Part shown: positions 35,901 to 49,900 of the stretch, piece after piece | How positions within the stretch are numbered: the stretch's first letter is position 1 | Layout: every line of letters begins with the position of its first letter | Source: Siderastrea radians | Lineage: Eukaryota; Cnidaria; Anthozoa; Scleractinia; Rhizangiidae | NCBI GenBank assembly: GCA_964017195.1 | Contig: OZ024894.1 | Location: 5,296,347 to 5,360,346 of the forward strand | Reading direction: 5' to 3' | Length of the DNA stretch: 64,000 bases | Made by a program: the position numbers and the translations under genes | The notes under the pieces: model-generated | Database searches by the model: none | Told to the model about the DNA's origin: nothing | What the model saw: the letters and a program-made list of their open reading frames with translations, nothing else

Positions 35901-38900
35901 AGGTGGGTCACCAGGATTGTGTCAAACCATCCAGATATATGTTGATTATAAACAGTTTATCTAGTTACTTCACAGTTGTAGTGTCAATGAAGTTATCCTC
36001 ATGTAAAATATGGGCTAATTTTTCTTTCTTTTGCATTTTGTTATCATCAGGGATGCACTTCAGAAGTTTTTCTACCCTTTTGACTACCAAGAGATTCCAA
36101 CCACCAAACCTCTTGTCCCGGGCCAGAGGCGTGTTCACACTGGATTAGATGTCAAATTTGCCTTTGAGTGTGACTCTACTCTTGACATTTTGTTCTCTAA
36201 AAACAGGGTATGTTTTACTTGTGATGCAAAAGTAACTCATCTGCAAATAGTCATGAAACAAGTCATTTTAATTGGTAGTCTTAGTTCTAGGAAGGGCACC
36301 CATGTACTTTATGAACTTTAACCCTTTAAGCCGTAACAGTGTCGAAAATGAAATTTCTCTAACTTTAATTATCATTTCTTGGTCAAACAATCAAGTGAGG
36401 AGAATAAAGAAAGTGATCACTAAGGATGAGATGTCTTGATACTTGGACAAATTATCCTTGCTAGTTCCATAGGAAATGTATGGGGAACGTTAAGGAGAAT
36501 AAGCATTTTTATATCAGGACTTAAAGGGTTTAAAGCAGAACAGAGTTGTTAAAATGTGCCCCCGACCAAGAGGTGCAGCTGCAGATCCTTTGTTTTGCAT
36601 TTGATTTAACAGGTCACCAAGGCAATTCGTGTTTGTGTTGGCTCCCTGTGACTGTAGAACCTTTGTGTCTTATTTGTTTGCACTGGTAACCAAGGCAGGT
36701 CGCCTTTGCTTGGATGTCCTGTGACTGTAGACCGTTTGTTTTGTATTTGATTGCACAGGTCACCAAGGCAGTTCACCTGTGCGTGGGATCAGGTTCGCAT
36801 GTGAGAGTTTACCAGCCATGGACGGTGAATGAATATGGATACACCACTTCAGTTGTAGCCAAGTTATTTCAGGTTGAAGCCACGACCAGCTTGGCATACA
36901 GGCCACTCATTGAAGCAGATGCGATGGATGTAAGAGAATTTCATTGTTAGTGTAGCTGGTGCTTTTGATTAGGGCTAACGATAACGATACAAGGGCCACC
37001 GTACATTACTGTGCGCGACAAAACTACATGTAGTTACCAACAACTTAGGAGTCGACCAGCACCTCATTGAACATCTCACATGATTGGCCATAAGAACAAT
37101 AAGACAAAGGGCACAAACAATGCCCCTATCCCTGAAGACAATGAGCAATATTGTTTTAGAATGCCTCTGAAATTAGAGGTTCACAAGAGGTACTGGACTA
37201 CTCACAACTTAGACCATTACTTTCAAATAATTAATTTCCATAATAACAAAATTAACATAAGATAGAAATAACACAACATCAAGTCGCCTTACAAGGGCTA
37301 AACCGCAGAGCTTGGGTAAGGAATATGAATATGAAGGAATATTAAAAAATTTGTTGATATAGCGTATTTTATTGTATTGTAATATCGCGATATCTTGTTC
37401 AGATGTCGATGTTCGTATCATGGGAAAAGTATCGCGGTTTACCAATGCATTAGTGTATCGTTGCAGCCCTACTTTTGATAGCGTGAAAGTAAAGGAACAG
37501 AGGGAGAGCTTGTCATAAGCTTACTGTCATAAACCTTACCCCCATTAATCGCGTGTTAGATGAACGTCATTTGGAAATAAGCATAATACCAGACATAACA
37601 AAATTAAAACAAACAGAGCAGTCAGATGCGAAAATATAGCTCGCTATCTTTCAACTTAGGAATAAAACGGACCCCTTTTTAAACCCATGCATCTGATGAG
37701 GTGAGCAAGCCACTTAAAATTTTTTTGGAGTATCAAGTATTTTTAAAGTATTTTGTGGCTTGAATCACGCCTTTCGTTCTTCTTGAACCGAAAACTGTTT
37801 TTCGAACTTCTGATTAAGAATCAAAGAAATGGGAACTGGTACTGTGTCTCACAGTCCTGTTTGGTTTCTGGTTTTTGGTTCTTTAAATGTTACATATCTA
37901 ACCTGCATTCTGTTTTCAGCTGGCGTTTCACATGTCTTTTCCTCGAATCTGGAACCAAACACAGCACTGGACATGTGACGTTACCCTTGCCAAGGTCACA
38001 TGGAACTTCATTTTTGCACACAAGTTCTTTTTCCAAGGTGAGATTTGTTTACTCGTTTGGGCGGCGGAAAAGTTGTAAGCTCTAAAACTAGAGAATGTTC
38101 ATAAATTTACATAAAATATCGTGTACCCCACTGACAGTACGACATGACATGAAGTGTAGGATGAGATTTACGGAGTAAAGTAATCTAAGAGAGTACCTAG
38201 ACTGCTTCCCACTTGCAGTAGAATGACTTAAATGATTAGGAGCTACATGTAAGTGATGTAATATGTAATAGCATCCTGTTCCTTGTTTTTATGCAGAAAT
38301 GGTTGATGACTGGACTGTGAATTATAGACCTGACCTACTGACGTTTGTACCGTATGAATGGTCGTTTAACATCGTGCTACGGGACTTTGAGATGGTGTGG
38401 CTGGGAAATCAGCACAACTGGATCGAATGCGCATCTAATAAACAAGAAAATGGTGTGTTGTTTAAGAATTTTCTTTATTCTTTCATTATACCCCGTGATT
38501 TCAAAGAAAGGGAAACTACGGCGATACGATACTGTAAAGTTTCCCTTTTTTTCTTTTTTCTTTGATCGTTCCGCGACACCAGGTACAAAAATTTAATTCC
38601 CTTAAAGTTTCTGTAGTGGAAATGATCCATTGTGTTTCATTGTTTGACCTTGTTTCAGAGTTACTGAAAGAAAGCTCGATAATACAGCATAGGCTTTTCC
38701 AACTGGAGCCTCTTCATGAATGTTAAAGCTGTTAATGTGATGTTTAATTTTGTTTTTCAGTCGAGCTGGCTTTTTGCGGTGAGGTTTTCGACTTGACATT
38801 TGTACTCCAGTACTTCCGGTTTATTCCGGAAATAGAGGAGATCAAGTTCTTTCTGCAGGTTGGTTGTTTTCACCACATATTCTTATGAATCATTCATTCG

Positions 38901-41886
38901 CACACCTTCAGCCGGTACACAAAACTTTGGATTTATTAGCTAAGTTGATAAGATGAACTGGCCACCGTAAGTAGATCGAAAGCTGACGTTTCGAGCGTTA
39001 GCCCTTCGTTGGATTCTCTCTGACGTCGGGCTAACGCTGGAAACGTCATCTTTCAATTTCTCTACGATGACCAATTAACCTTTTCAACTCAGTTGATAAA
39101 TCCTAAGTTTTATGTTTCACTTCTTCACCGACGCAGCACCACAGTTTCTTCAGAAACTAGCCACCTCGTTTTTTCTGTCAATACAGCCGTTATTGCTATT
39201 TTGTTAGCGGTGTCAAAGGAAAAGACAAGCGAAAGCACTGCATGGCCAGTGTTTTAATCATGTGTGCATCTTTGTCTTCATGTAGGCGGAGAAGTTGGTT
39301 GCCAGAATGTTTGTCCCGGAATCTAACACTCTCAGACGCAGCTTTCTGTCTCTGGCTCGCAATACAGAAAAGAAAAAAGAACAAGGTCTTAGATCACGTT
39401 CATCCACTACCACGGGGAACTTAGACGAGGCGGTGGAAAGCGCAGATGAACAGCTCATAACAAACACAACTGAAGAAACCATAAGTGGAGGCTGGAGAAG
39501 ACACACAGATGAGAGTTTAGGTTAGATAGAGGACTCATTCCACGTTTCTTGGGAAACCCCCCAGCTACCTCTTCCCTAACCCAACATGTTTTTACTTATT
39601 ATCACTTAGAGCAAAATGTTGGGTTAGGGGAGGGGTAGGTGGGTGTTTCCCAGAAACGTGGAATGATCCACTCACCTGATTGTTTCATTTTTGAGGACCA
39701 ATTATTCACGGGCAAAGATTAAGGAAAGGATCCCTTCATTTGATGGCGTGTAAAGCGAATGTTCTTGCCCTTAGCCTGTGAACAGGCACTGCGGTGGAGA
39801 AACTGATGCGAAGGAAAGGGAGCCGATGGCAGACTGGGGAAGCCATTTTTTTCGCGTTATTTTCCCCACCACGGAGGCTGTTCACAAGCTATCTTTCCCC
39901 TTGTGCTCTCTTGTGTGATGATGTTTGAGATGAAATGATGTAGATCTTGCTGACGAATAAACCAACTTGGCAAGTGAAAGTGGAAATTGAGTATTGTGGA
40001 AGAAAGAAAGTGTTTTGAGATATCGGAAGCTGTACTGTGCAAAACAAAACATGTTGTGCGCGGATGTGTGCCGAAAATAATGTCAAGTTTGGAAATGTAT
40101 TGGATAAGGATGAAGTGGCTGTTATTCAATTGACTTATGTTCATGTCACTTACGCATGCTCATGAAACTGACCGTATCTGCTTTATTTTACACATAGGAT
40201 GGGTAGATGTGATGTCCGTTCCCATTCTGGGCCTCTCCTTGGGGTACATGTATCACCCACTGTACCCTAGCCCCAAATTCGAAGTGCCCCGTGGCGAGCC
40301 CCTACCACGTGACCCTACTCAGTGGGAGCCTGACGTCATCAGCTTGGAGCTTGAGGCGGGACCTGCTGCATTAAGAATGTTTGGCTCATTACTTGCGATG
40401 CTGGCTAATATCAAGGTATGCCCTGCTGATTTCTCTGTAGTAGGGGATGGGAGGGAGGAGGAATGAAGGAGTAGGAAGGGGAGTCTATTGTCATTAGCAT
40501 GAAGCTTGAGGCGGCGCCTGCTGCATTAAGAATGTTTGGCTCATTACTGGTGATGCTGGCTAATATCAAGGCCTGTTCTGTTAAGTTTTTTTGAAGTAGG
40601 GGAGCACAGAGAAGGGGGAAGGAGGAGAAGGATGGATTTGGGGAGGGAGTCTGATGTCGTCAGCTTGGAGCTTGAAGTGAGACCTGTTGCGTTAAGGATG
40701 TTTGGCTCTTTACTGGTGATGTTAGGTACTATTAAGGTCTGCGCTGTTAATTTCTTTGTAATGGGGGAGGGGAGGGAAAGAGGAGGGAAGAGAAGGAAGG
40801 GTTCGGGGAGGGGAGTGGAACCCGATGCTATCAGCTTGGAGCTTGAGGTGAGACGTATCACGTTAGGAATGTTTGGCTTATTACTGGAGATGCTGGATTC
40901 TATCAAGTTCTGTTCTATTCCTTTTATTGTAGTAGTTGAATGGAAGGGACTAAAGGTGGAGGGTTGGGAAGGAACATCTTTGAGCTTGTGTCTGGATTAC
41001 GAACTAGAAGCATGTGTCTGGATTGATAGGCATTTTAAGGAGTGCTGGGCTCATTGCTAGCAGTGCTCGCCTCTACCAAGGCCTTCAGTGTGTTAACGGT
41101 GTAGAAAGGGAGGAAAGAGAAGCAGAAGGAGAGGGTAGACTAACGTTATCTGCTAGGAGGTTGACCTAGGAGGATCTGCGGCATTAATATTTAGCTCTTC
41201 TACTTTCTGCAACCACTGGATCATTTAGTCTTTTAACCCTTTTAGCCCTGATACAAAAACGCATATTCTCCTTACAGTTCTCCGTACACTTCTTATGGAA
41301 CTAGTAAGGAGAATTTGTCTAATGTAGACATCTTATCCTTGGTGATCACTTTCTATATTCTCATCACTTGAATGTTTGATCAGGTAGTGAAAATGGAAAG
41401 AGAAATTTCATTTTCGTCACTATTAGTTCTTAAAGGGTTAACAGTTGTACCCCTTACCTGGTGTGTTACGCGGAGAAATGAACTGTGCAACTTGTTTCAT
41501 ACGACGTTTGGAGTATTGTTGCAAGGCAAGATGTATGGAAGTTGCCCTTAAAATGGGAAAATTAGTGAAAAGGTGCTTCTAGCTTAACACTCATTCTGGA
41601 TGTTACAAAAACCGCACTCACGTTTACGTTTTTTTTTATTGAAACAGGAAAACTATTTTGGTATCAACCAAGAGTTTAAAGAGCTGGGTGTGAAGAAGAG
41701 CCCAGATGAAGCAATGAGTGAAAGTGCGTTGGGTTCTGGCAGCAGGGATACCATCAACCTACAGTCCTTGAGACCCTTTGAAGCTAATATCTTCCTCACT
41801 TTGTATGATTGCAAGGTGGAGCTAACCAAGGTAAGATAAATAAGACAGACAGACAGACAGATGGGGAAGCAGATGAACAGATAGAA

Positions 41887-41929
<43 letters not shown>

Positions 41930-43946
41930 TAGACAGACAGGCAGGCAGACAAACATGCAGATAGACAGATGGGCCAACAGTCAGACGGATAAGATAAGGT
42001 AAGATAAATAAGGCAACGCCATGGCAGGGCTCGAGACTAACGGTAGCCAACTGGTCACAGACTAGTAGAAATTCCGTTTTGGCTAGTAAGTTTTACTCTT
42101 TCACTAGCCATTATGGCTAGTGAAAATTTCAAAGCATTAAAGCACCGGATGGAAACCAAACTAAATATTGCTTCTGATGATCGGATCCCAAAAGCAAATT
42201 GAGTGAGCAGAAACTTAAACTTATTCCGTAAAAGGCCGTCATAATGTTCGTATGATACTTGTTTTGTCCTCTCAACGTTCTTGCCTACTAATTCTTGTCT
42301 CAGGTGGCAACGTCAATACTACGTTCGAAAGAAATAAGCCGTCTTCAGAACGTTCCACTATACGTTTCCTTGAAAGGTCCATTAGTGCGTTCATATGATA
42401 ATTGTCTACACGTTAGTACGTTCACACAATTCTTTAGAATTCTCTTATAGTCTTTTTTGCCATTAATTGCTACGTTCGTACAATAGTTTCTCTTCCCAGC
42501 GTTTCTCTCTACGTAACGTCTTCACAACATTTCTCCGTGCATAAGTAGGTTGGTCGATTTATTAGCCTAGCCTTCTCAACGTTTCTTCGTACGTTAGCAC
42601 GTTCGCACGACATTGTTCTGGTCTTCCTAAGGTTTTCAGTGTTTTAGTACACTGTACATTCGTACGATAAGTCGACACTGCTTAGCGTTTCTCTGTACGT
42701 TAGTATGTACATACTTTATTAGTCTTGTCTTCTCAATGTTTATCCGTACGTTAGTGCGATTTTAGTTGCCGCATTTACGTTTCTCCGTAATTTATTGTCC
42801 CACTGTAATAGTTCAGAATTACATGAAGATCATCGCAGTGAAGCTGTTTCAACTAAAGCAGTTGAAAGGAAGAAACCTGAAAAAATTCAGCTTGTAATAG
42901 TTCAGTTTGTCCGTTCGGCGTTCTTCCGTACGTCACACACGTTCTTACGGGAATAGTTTTGTCTAATAACGTTTCTCCGTAATTTTTTCTCCGTCTCTGT
43001 ATCTTGGTTCGTTGGCAGCGTTTCTCCCTGCTCATGTAGTACATTTGCAACCAACGTGTTTGATATGACTTCTCAACGTTTCTCCGTACCTGAGTAAGTT
43101 CGGACCTTATTAGTTTTGTCTGTTCAACGTTTCTCTGCAATTAAATACGCTTATAATTTACTAGTCTTCTCTTGTAGACGTTTTTCTATACGTGAGCTGA
43201 GTGCTGCATCAGTCTTGTCTTTTTGACGTTTCTCCGCACCTTACAACGTTCGTACAATGTTAGTCTTGTCTTCCCAACGTTTCTCTGCACGATGACGGAA
43301 TTTGCCCTGAATGCACACGATACTTTGTATTCGTGTGAGGATCTTTAACCGTTGGAAAGAATAGTAGCATTCCAGTTCTTCACTCTTGAGATTGCAGAAG
43401 CATGTTACAGTACTTAACTCGGCTAAAAATTAGACATACTGAACACAGTATGAGAACGATGATGCAAAAAAATTCTGGCTAGTGAAAATTTATTTTGGCT
43501 AGTGAAATCAAACCTCCCACTAGCCACTAGGCTACTAAGCTGAAAAGTTAGTCTCGAGCCCTGCATGGACAGACTTACAGACAGACAGACTGTGAGGCAG
43601 TTGAACAGACGTACAGACAGGCAGACAAACATGCATATAGACAGATGGGCTAACAGTCAGTCGACAGATGGTTAGACAGGCCAACAGGCCTACAATCGGA
43701 CAGGCAGGCCAACAGACAGTGGGACATGCAGGGACACACAGCCGGGCTGACATGCAGGTGGACAGATAGACAGTCAAGGCAACAGACAGACAAACAGGCT
43801 GGCAGACAGACAGACAGGCTGACAGTTAGAAAACATGGCACCAGCTTGCAGTCCCTGAGACCAGTGAAAGCCATTGTGGTCCTCACTTTGTGTGATGCCA
43901 AGTTGTATTTAAGGTAAGGTGAATAATCTTACTATTGAGCGGGAGG

Positions 43947-43979
<33 letters not shown>

Positions 43980-46900
43980 AGAGAGGAGTTTTATTCCTCT
44001 CCACAGGGAATGCAGTATGCTGGTAGTCAATTTCATGTTTAATAGAGAAGCCAGAGACCAATGAAAGTGATTGTATTCTTCCTTTTGTGTGATACCAAGT
44101 AGTATTTAAGGTGAGGTGAATAATCTTACTATGGAGCGGCAGACAGACGGACAGACAGACAGCCAGACAGACAGACAGACGGACAGACAGACATAGAGGA
44201 GTTTCATCCTTCCACAGGGAATGCTGTATGCTTGTAGTCGCTTCATGTTTAATAGAGAAGCCAAACCTAACCACCAGCAGCACTCTCTGTTAATAACCTA
44301 CTTTATATTTCAGCACTGTGGTTCTAATGAACCATCCAGTCCGCTTGTATTGATGGAGAGACTGTCATTTGAGATGCACAAAACCTACACAGAAACACGC
44401 CTACAGCTTCATCTTAGTCCCGCAACTATTGTGCTTGTTGACGGAAATGAGGTAACGAGGCAATCTCAAATTTTAAGTGTCCCATCTGTAGGAAGGTCCT
44501 CTTTTAAATTGGAGGGTTTTTTGTTTTTGTTATATTTTTTCAAGATTTATTGCAAATACAAGTACAAATAATATGTGGTGGTTCTTCACTGTTCAGAGAT
44601 TAGAAAGGCATCATTGAATACAATAGTCTTCCTAGAATAATCTAATTCGCACCCTCCCACCCCACTTTCCATACAGTGTCTGAAAGACAAACTGTTTTCA
44701 ATTAGGACTAGTCGTTCAGTTCTTTATCGAACTTCATCTTGTTTTCTTTAAGACGCTTTCGTTCAGAAAGCGGGCAAGCTCGGATCGATCGTTTTATCAG
44801 ATTAGTTGTTCCAGCTACCATGAACATTCAAACCCCAATCTGCCAATCCTAACAGCATTATTTGTTTTTAATTCCGTAGCGTGGAAGCGTGAACCAGAAT
44901 CTATCCCAAGGTCACCTTAGCTTATCTGGATTGCAGCTCCGTGGACACGCTATGTTTTCAGGGTTAGATCGCCCTCCTGACTGCGAGACCTTGGAGTACG
45001 CATGGCTTGTAGAGGTTCAGCTGGGCATACTATCTGGCAGGCTCACTATGCCACAGGTACAGTGCTTGTATGTCATGTAAATCTCACGAATTGTTTCGCA
45101 AACTGTCACGCTGTATCTCCTATTCCTGTTAAGCCCTGGCCAAACGGAGTCGCAAGTTTACTTGCGATAACTTGCGACTCCGTTTGGCCATGACTTGCGT
45201 GTACTTGCGATAACTTGCGTTCAATTTGGTCGAACTCAAATTTGCACGCAAGCGAACGCAAGTTTTTCGCCGTTTGGCAGCTGGCCACTCAACGCAAGTC
45301 AACGCAAGTGGACACAAGCTGGCTTCAGTATTGTTTCCTTTAGTACGGACGCGCGCGTAGCGCTGTACTGAAATGGCTTTCTTGTCCAATTTATGTCGAA
45401 CTTGCTTCTACTTGCGAGTCCGTTTGGCCACCCATCTCAAGCCTGTGTACGCAAGCTCGCATTTCCAAACTCTCGTTGACTTATGACTCCGTTTGGCCAG
45501 GGCCTTAAAAAATAATTAGTAAGGTCGCAGAGTATCGTTTAACAACTGCCAGTTGCATTTTAGGGTTTCATACAAAAACTCAGATGTTAGAGACACCTTG
45601 TACAGCACGATGAACGGAAACACAAGAAAGAACTACTCCTTATTTGAATTGCAAGCTCAAAAGATAGAGCCATGGTGTACGCATAATTAACAGTTCTGTG
45701 GTACCTATCCGTCAATTGGGTGGTCAAATTTTAGAGTTTATTCACAGATTCGAATGCTAAAACTATGTTGTTCAAAAATTGACTCGACAAACGGTAAATG
45801 GGTCCTTGTCGCAGAAAAAAGTAGAGCATAATTTGCCGAATATTCGCCACATGGAGCTCCTATGGGAGCTAAATTTAAAGGTTTAACAACAAGTGTATAA
45901 CTCACTAGACATTTATTGTCATTCTTTTAGTTGCAAGCCTTGGGAAACTGGGCACAAACGTTTGCCTTTCACGTCATCAACAAAGAGAACGATCTAGGAC
46001 CCAGTACCCCTTATGTTCAGTGCATTCACGGCAAACAGCAGAATTTGTGCGAACGAAGGCACAAGAAACGAAAGGTGCCACGAGACTTAGACCTCGGTGG
46101 AGAGACGAATGAGAAGACCTCTGCAAAAGGGACCCTGGAACGAATAAAGGACCCTTCGCAGCTGTGTATCTCTGAGGGTGACGTGAAGTACCAGATGACG
46201 AGGGTCTCTCTGGAGAGAATCAACTTGTTCCTTGTGGAGACAGGATGTACTTGTAATCTGGAGGTATAAGATGTTGTAAGATGTTGATTTCAGAACTATT
46301 TGATGAGCTTTGGTGAAAAGGAGTTGTGTAACTGATAATGTTTCTCAGACACCAATTATACAATTCTCAAAACTTTCTTTGTTAGAACGTATGAGTGTAT
46401 GTTGTTCCATATTTTTTGCGTTGCTGATTTGTGACCGTTGTTTTTTTGTTCTGGGAATAGCCTACAAATAAAAAAGTAAAAAATGAATAAATAAAAGAAA
46501 TAAATAAATCAGAATTGATTTCAACGCATGATAATAAACCCACAAATAAAAGATAAAATACTAACATATTGATCATGAGCTACTGAAAAAGCGTATTAGC
46601 TTATGTTCATTTTTTTAAATTCGAATTAGTCTAGATTGGGACTTCCTTTTGAGCCAACTCCTGCTCGTGTAGTGACTTTTTCCATGACGCACATTGGTAA
46701 ATTTTAGGACCCAGGAGCTGGATTCACTAAGCCCTCCTAAGACAAGATATGTCCTATGTATTGTTGGTAAGCAAAAGCCTATTGTTACGAAACAATACTC
46801 AGGATTTATTCGGACTTAGGACAGCTTTGTGAATCCTGCCCCAGACCTTGACAGCTGAATTGAAATGTACGGTAAACGTGAATATTAAAAAAATCTCAGG

Positions 46901-49900
46901 TTTGAAGACTTTATTCTTCGTTGGATATATAGTAGTAGCACTCGGAACGCTTTCCTTGGGGTTCGTCCTCCCAAATTTGTTACGTTAATAAATTATCTTA
47001 GCTTGCTTGCATCCCTTTTGGTAATCCCGACTAGTAGATTTTTAAGGTATTGTTTGTTATATTAAAGACGTCACTGATTAATGTTGTCTAAATGGTTGCT
47101 GTGTTGTTCCTCAGGTTTTTCCCATCAGACTGGCCACATGCAGTCTGCACAGTTCAGAGTCCAGTTCAGGCATGAGCCTTTTCGTACAAACAATCAAATT
47201 GCGACAGTTTGTTTGCACCCCGTGGCCGGAGAAGACTCAACTTATTCTCAGTGACGCCCGACGACCTCTGTCCCTTGTAGAAAACACGGCGTGGCTGGAA
47301 GCTGCAGCCGTACAACTCGGACCAATCGTGTCCGACATCTCCAGCGCCACCTCAAACCCCGAACTTTATCTGGAGCAAAAAGATTTCCTTGAGATGCACG
47401 ATGCTAGGTTTCAGCGGTTGTGGTTTCTATGGCAACCACAAGAGCAGTTACCCGGCAAAAGGCATGGTGTATGCGGTTGTACCGGTGGTTGTAACTTCTT
47501 TGGCAAGAATTCCAACGGCCCGCGATTCTTCACTGCTGAGAAATTAGACGCCAGTGAAAACGACACGGGGACTGTTGGGTTTGGAACGGAGGCTGGTTTC
47601 TATGACGATGGCGACATTGTGGATAGTGGTGCCAGGCCTTTGATGTACTCTCGCAGTGCTGACCTCAATGCCCTGGGTTCGAATTATTTTGATCGAACGC
47701 CCGTTGGATCAGTTGAAGCTTTTACGCGCCGGCGATACACTATTTCTGAGGGTAGCTCTCCAAAAGTTACAAGAGCGATGCATGCAAAAACAAATGAGGA
47801 GGCATATGTGGAACTTGGGATAGGTAAGAGAATATGAATTAAACAGCGGATGTTAGGAATCTTAAACACAGACGTTCGTGAGCCACAAATATCAACCGGA
47901 AGTTGAATGTTTCCTTTGTTGGCTTGTGTTTGGTCCCCATTAAAGGCTGAAAAACTCTTTTTTGTTGTCCAGTGGTTTGCGATTGTGGACGTGGCTTACA
48001 GACAACTGAACTTAAGAGAATGATGTTTATTCAGTTCTCCCAACAGGCGTCAAACCTTTTCTGCCACGAGTCTCCTGTAGCTCAGTGGTAGAGCATCTGG
48101 ACTAGAAACCAGAAGGTCATAGATTCGACTCCTGTTGGGAGAACTCGGATTTTTTTTACGACTGAGCTTAAGTTTTCTTTTTTGTCATCAGTTAATAACA
48201 CACACGTATAGTAACTTGGAAACTAAATGTGGACACTATTGCTTGTCCCTTTAGTGTCTGTAATAACAGCTTCCACTGTATTGAACTTCTCTCTCTTCGT
48301 CTTTACTTGTAATAGATGACGATGGTAGCCCTGTGGCTTCTCGGCTTAGTTGGTGCGATTCACTTAAGCACCAATCCTCCAGTATTTCCAACATGCACGA
48401 AAAAATGCGGCAAATGCGAAGCTCGAGTCTTCAGGGATCGAAGCAGAGCCTGGGGAAGACTAGACACAATTCCACCTCCAAGTCACCTCATGGAACACTG
48501 GAGAGGAAAGGGTCTCATCGATCTCGTGGTAGCGAGGCTTCGTTTTACTCATGTGGCAGCTTATTGGATGAGCTTGATATGGGGTAAGGAACTATTTTTG
48601 CGTGCCTTGTACAATCACGTGACTTTACAAGTTCCAGAGAACCCTGGGATAATTGTGCATTTTTATTGGCCCCTGTTGTTTGAATAACAGCATTCTCTTT
48701 CACCAAGTACAACATACATCCTTTGAATCACTGAGTTAGCAATGCAAGGGACCTATAGAGTTAAGCATAGAGTGATGTCGTGTTGTTTCAATCCACTGGC
48801 AAATACATCATTTGTGATGAATATGTCAGATTGAGCAACGAGTGTGGGTTCGCATTTATTTATGAACAATAGTGTGACTGTTAAAAATATAGCTGTTTGA
48901 GTAGTACATTTTTGTGAGGACGTTATGTGCTTTTTCCCATCATAAATGTCAGCTGTTCTTTTTATACTCCTAAGAAGTAATGATTCAAACTTAAGTGCTG
49001 TATCACTGGCTTCATTACTTTGGAGCTAATTTGGCGAATTCATTTTTCTTCCAGTCCAAATTCACGAATAGATTCAGTTGAATCATTCGTGTCCGCGGTA
49101 GAAGAACCTGACGACCTAATCAAGTTTGAAGATGACATGCTATCTCCGTCTCATTTTGTCATTACCTCCCCGAGTCTGGTCCACAAATACTCTCAACATC
49201 TGGGTCAGTTGGAATGCTTGAACTGGGATTCACCACTCATGATTCCTCTGGAGCAAAGAAAGTTCAGCATCACTAACAACTTGAAGGTTTGTCCCTTGTG
49301 GTTTTCTGTCGGTGCACAAAGCGCAAAAGAGGGACGGATGTTAATTAAGCTTCTCTTGTGGTAATGGGCTCATTATGCCCTTGAAAACAAGCATACAAAC
49401 AAACAAGCAAACAAACAAACTTGGGCAACAGTCCCTTGACATGCCTAACAGCACGTTTGCCCGCCCCTGACACCGGTTACATGATTTTCCCGCGCTTGGG
49501 GTCGGTGACGTGTTTTCCCGCGCTTGGTATCGTTTGCTAGTTTTCCTGCGCTAGGCACTCTTTGCAAGTTTTTGCTTTAAGTTCTGACTAGTTTATTGCC
49601 TTTGTCCCGACTGACCGGAAGCGACTACGTAGTTGTTTCATTTCTTCTTCATTATATTTTTGGCTCACTGTTTATTGTAACTGCTTTTCTTATCCCAATT
49701 TTGATTGTAACGGCAATAGGAAATTGAGCCACAAGAAGATTTCATAATCCCTGGAGTCCCGCAATTCACTTACCAGGATGGCGCAAAGATCGAGTTTCCA
49801 CTACTGGTGAAAAAAAGTCTAGAGAGGACAGAGCATGACGAATGGCATGAAGAGGAAGATGCTTCGTCTTCCAGTAGCGAAAATGTGTTTTCCCCTAACG

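Noticed and set aside
40137..41060. Continuous frames through the exon 17 copies considered as one extended exon
   Set aside because: The real exon ends at the GTATGC donor (40416), which joins in phase to ENYFG; the purine-rich linkers between copies have no counterpart in the family.
41653..44283. Frames with CLSVCLSVCLSVCLS-type repeats
   Set aside because: Antisense translation of the (GACA)n microsatellites, not genes.
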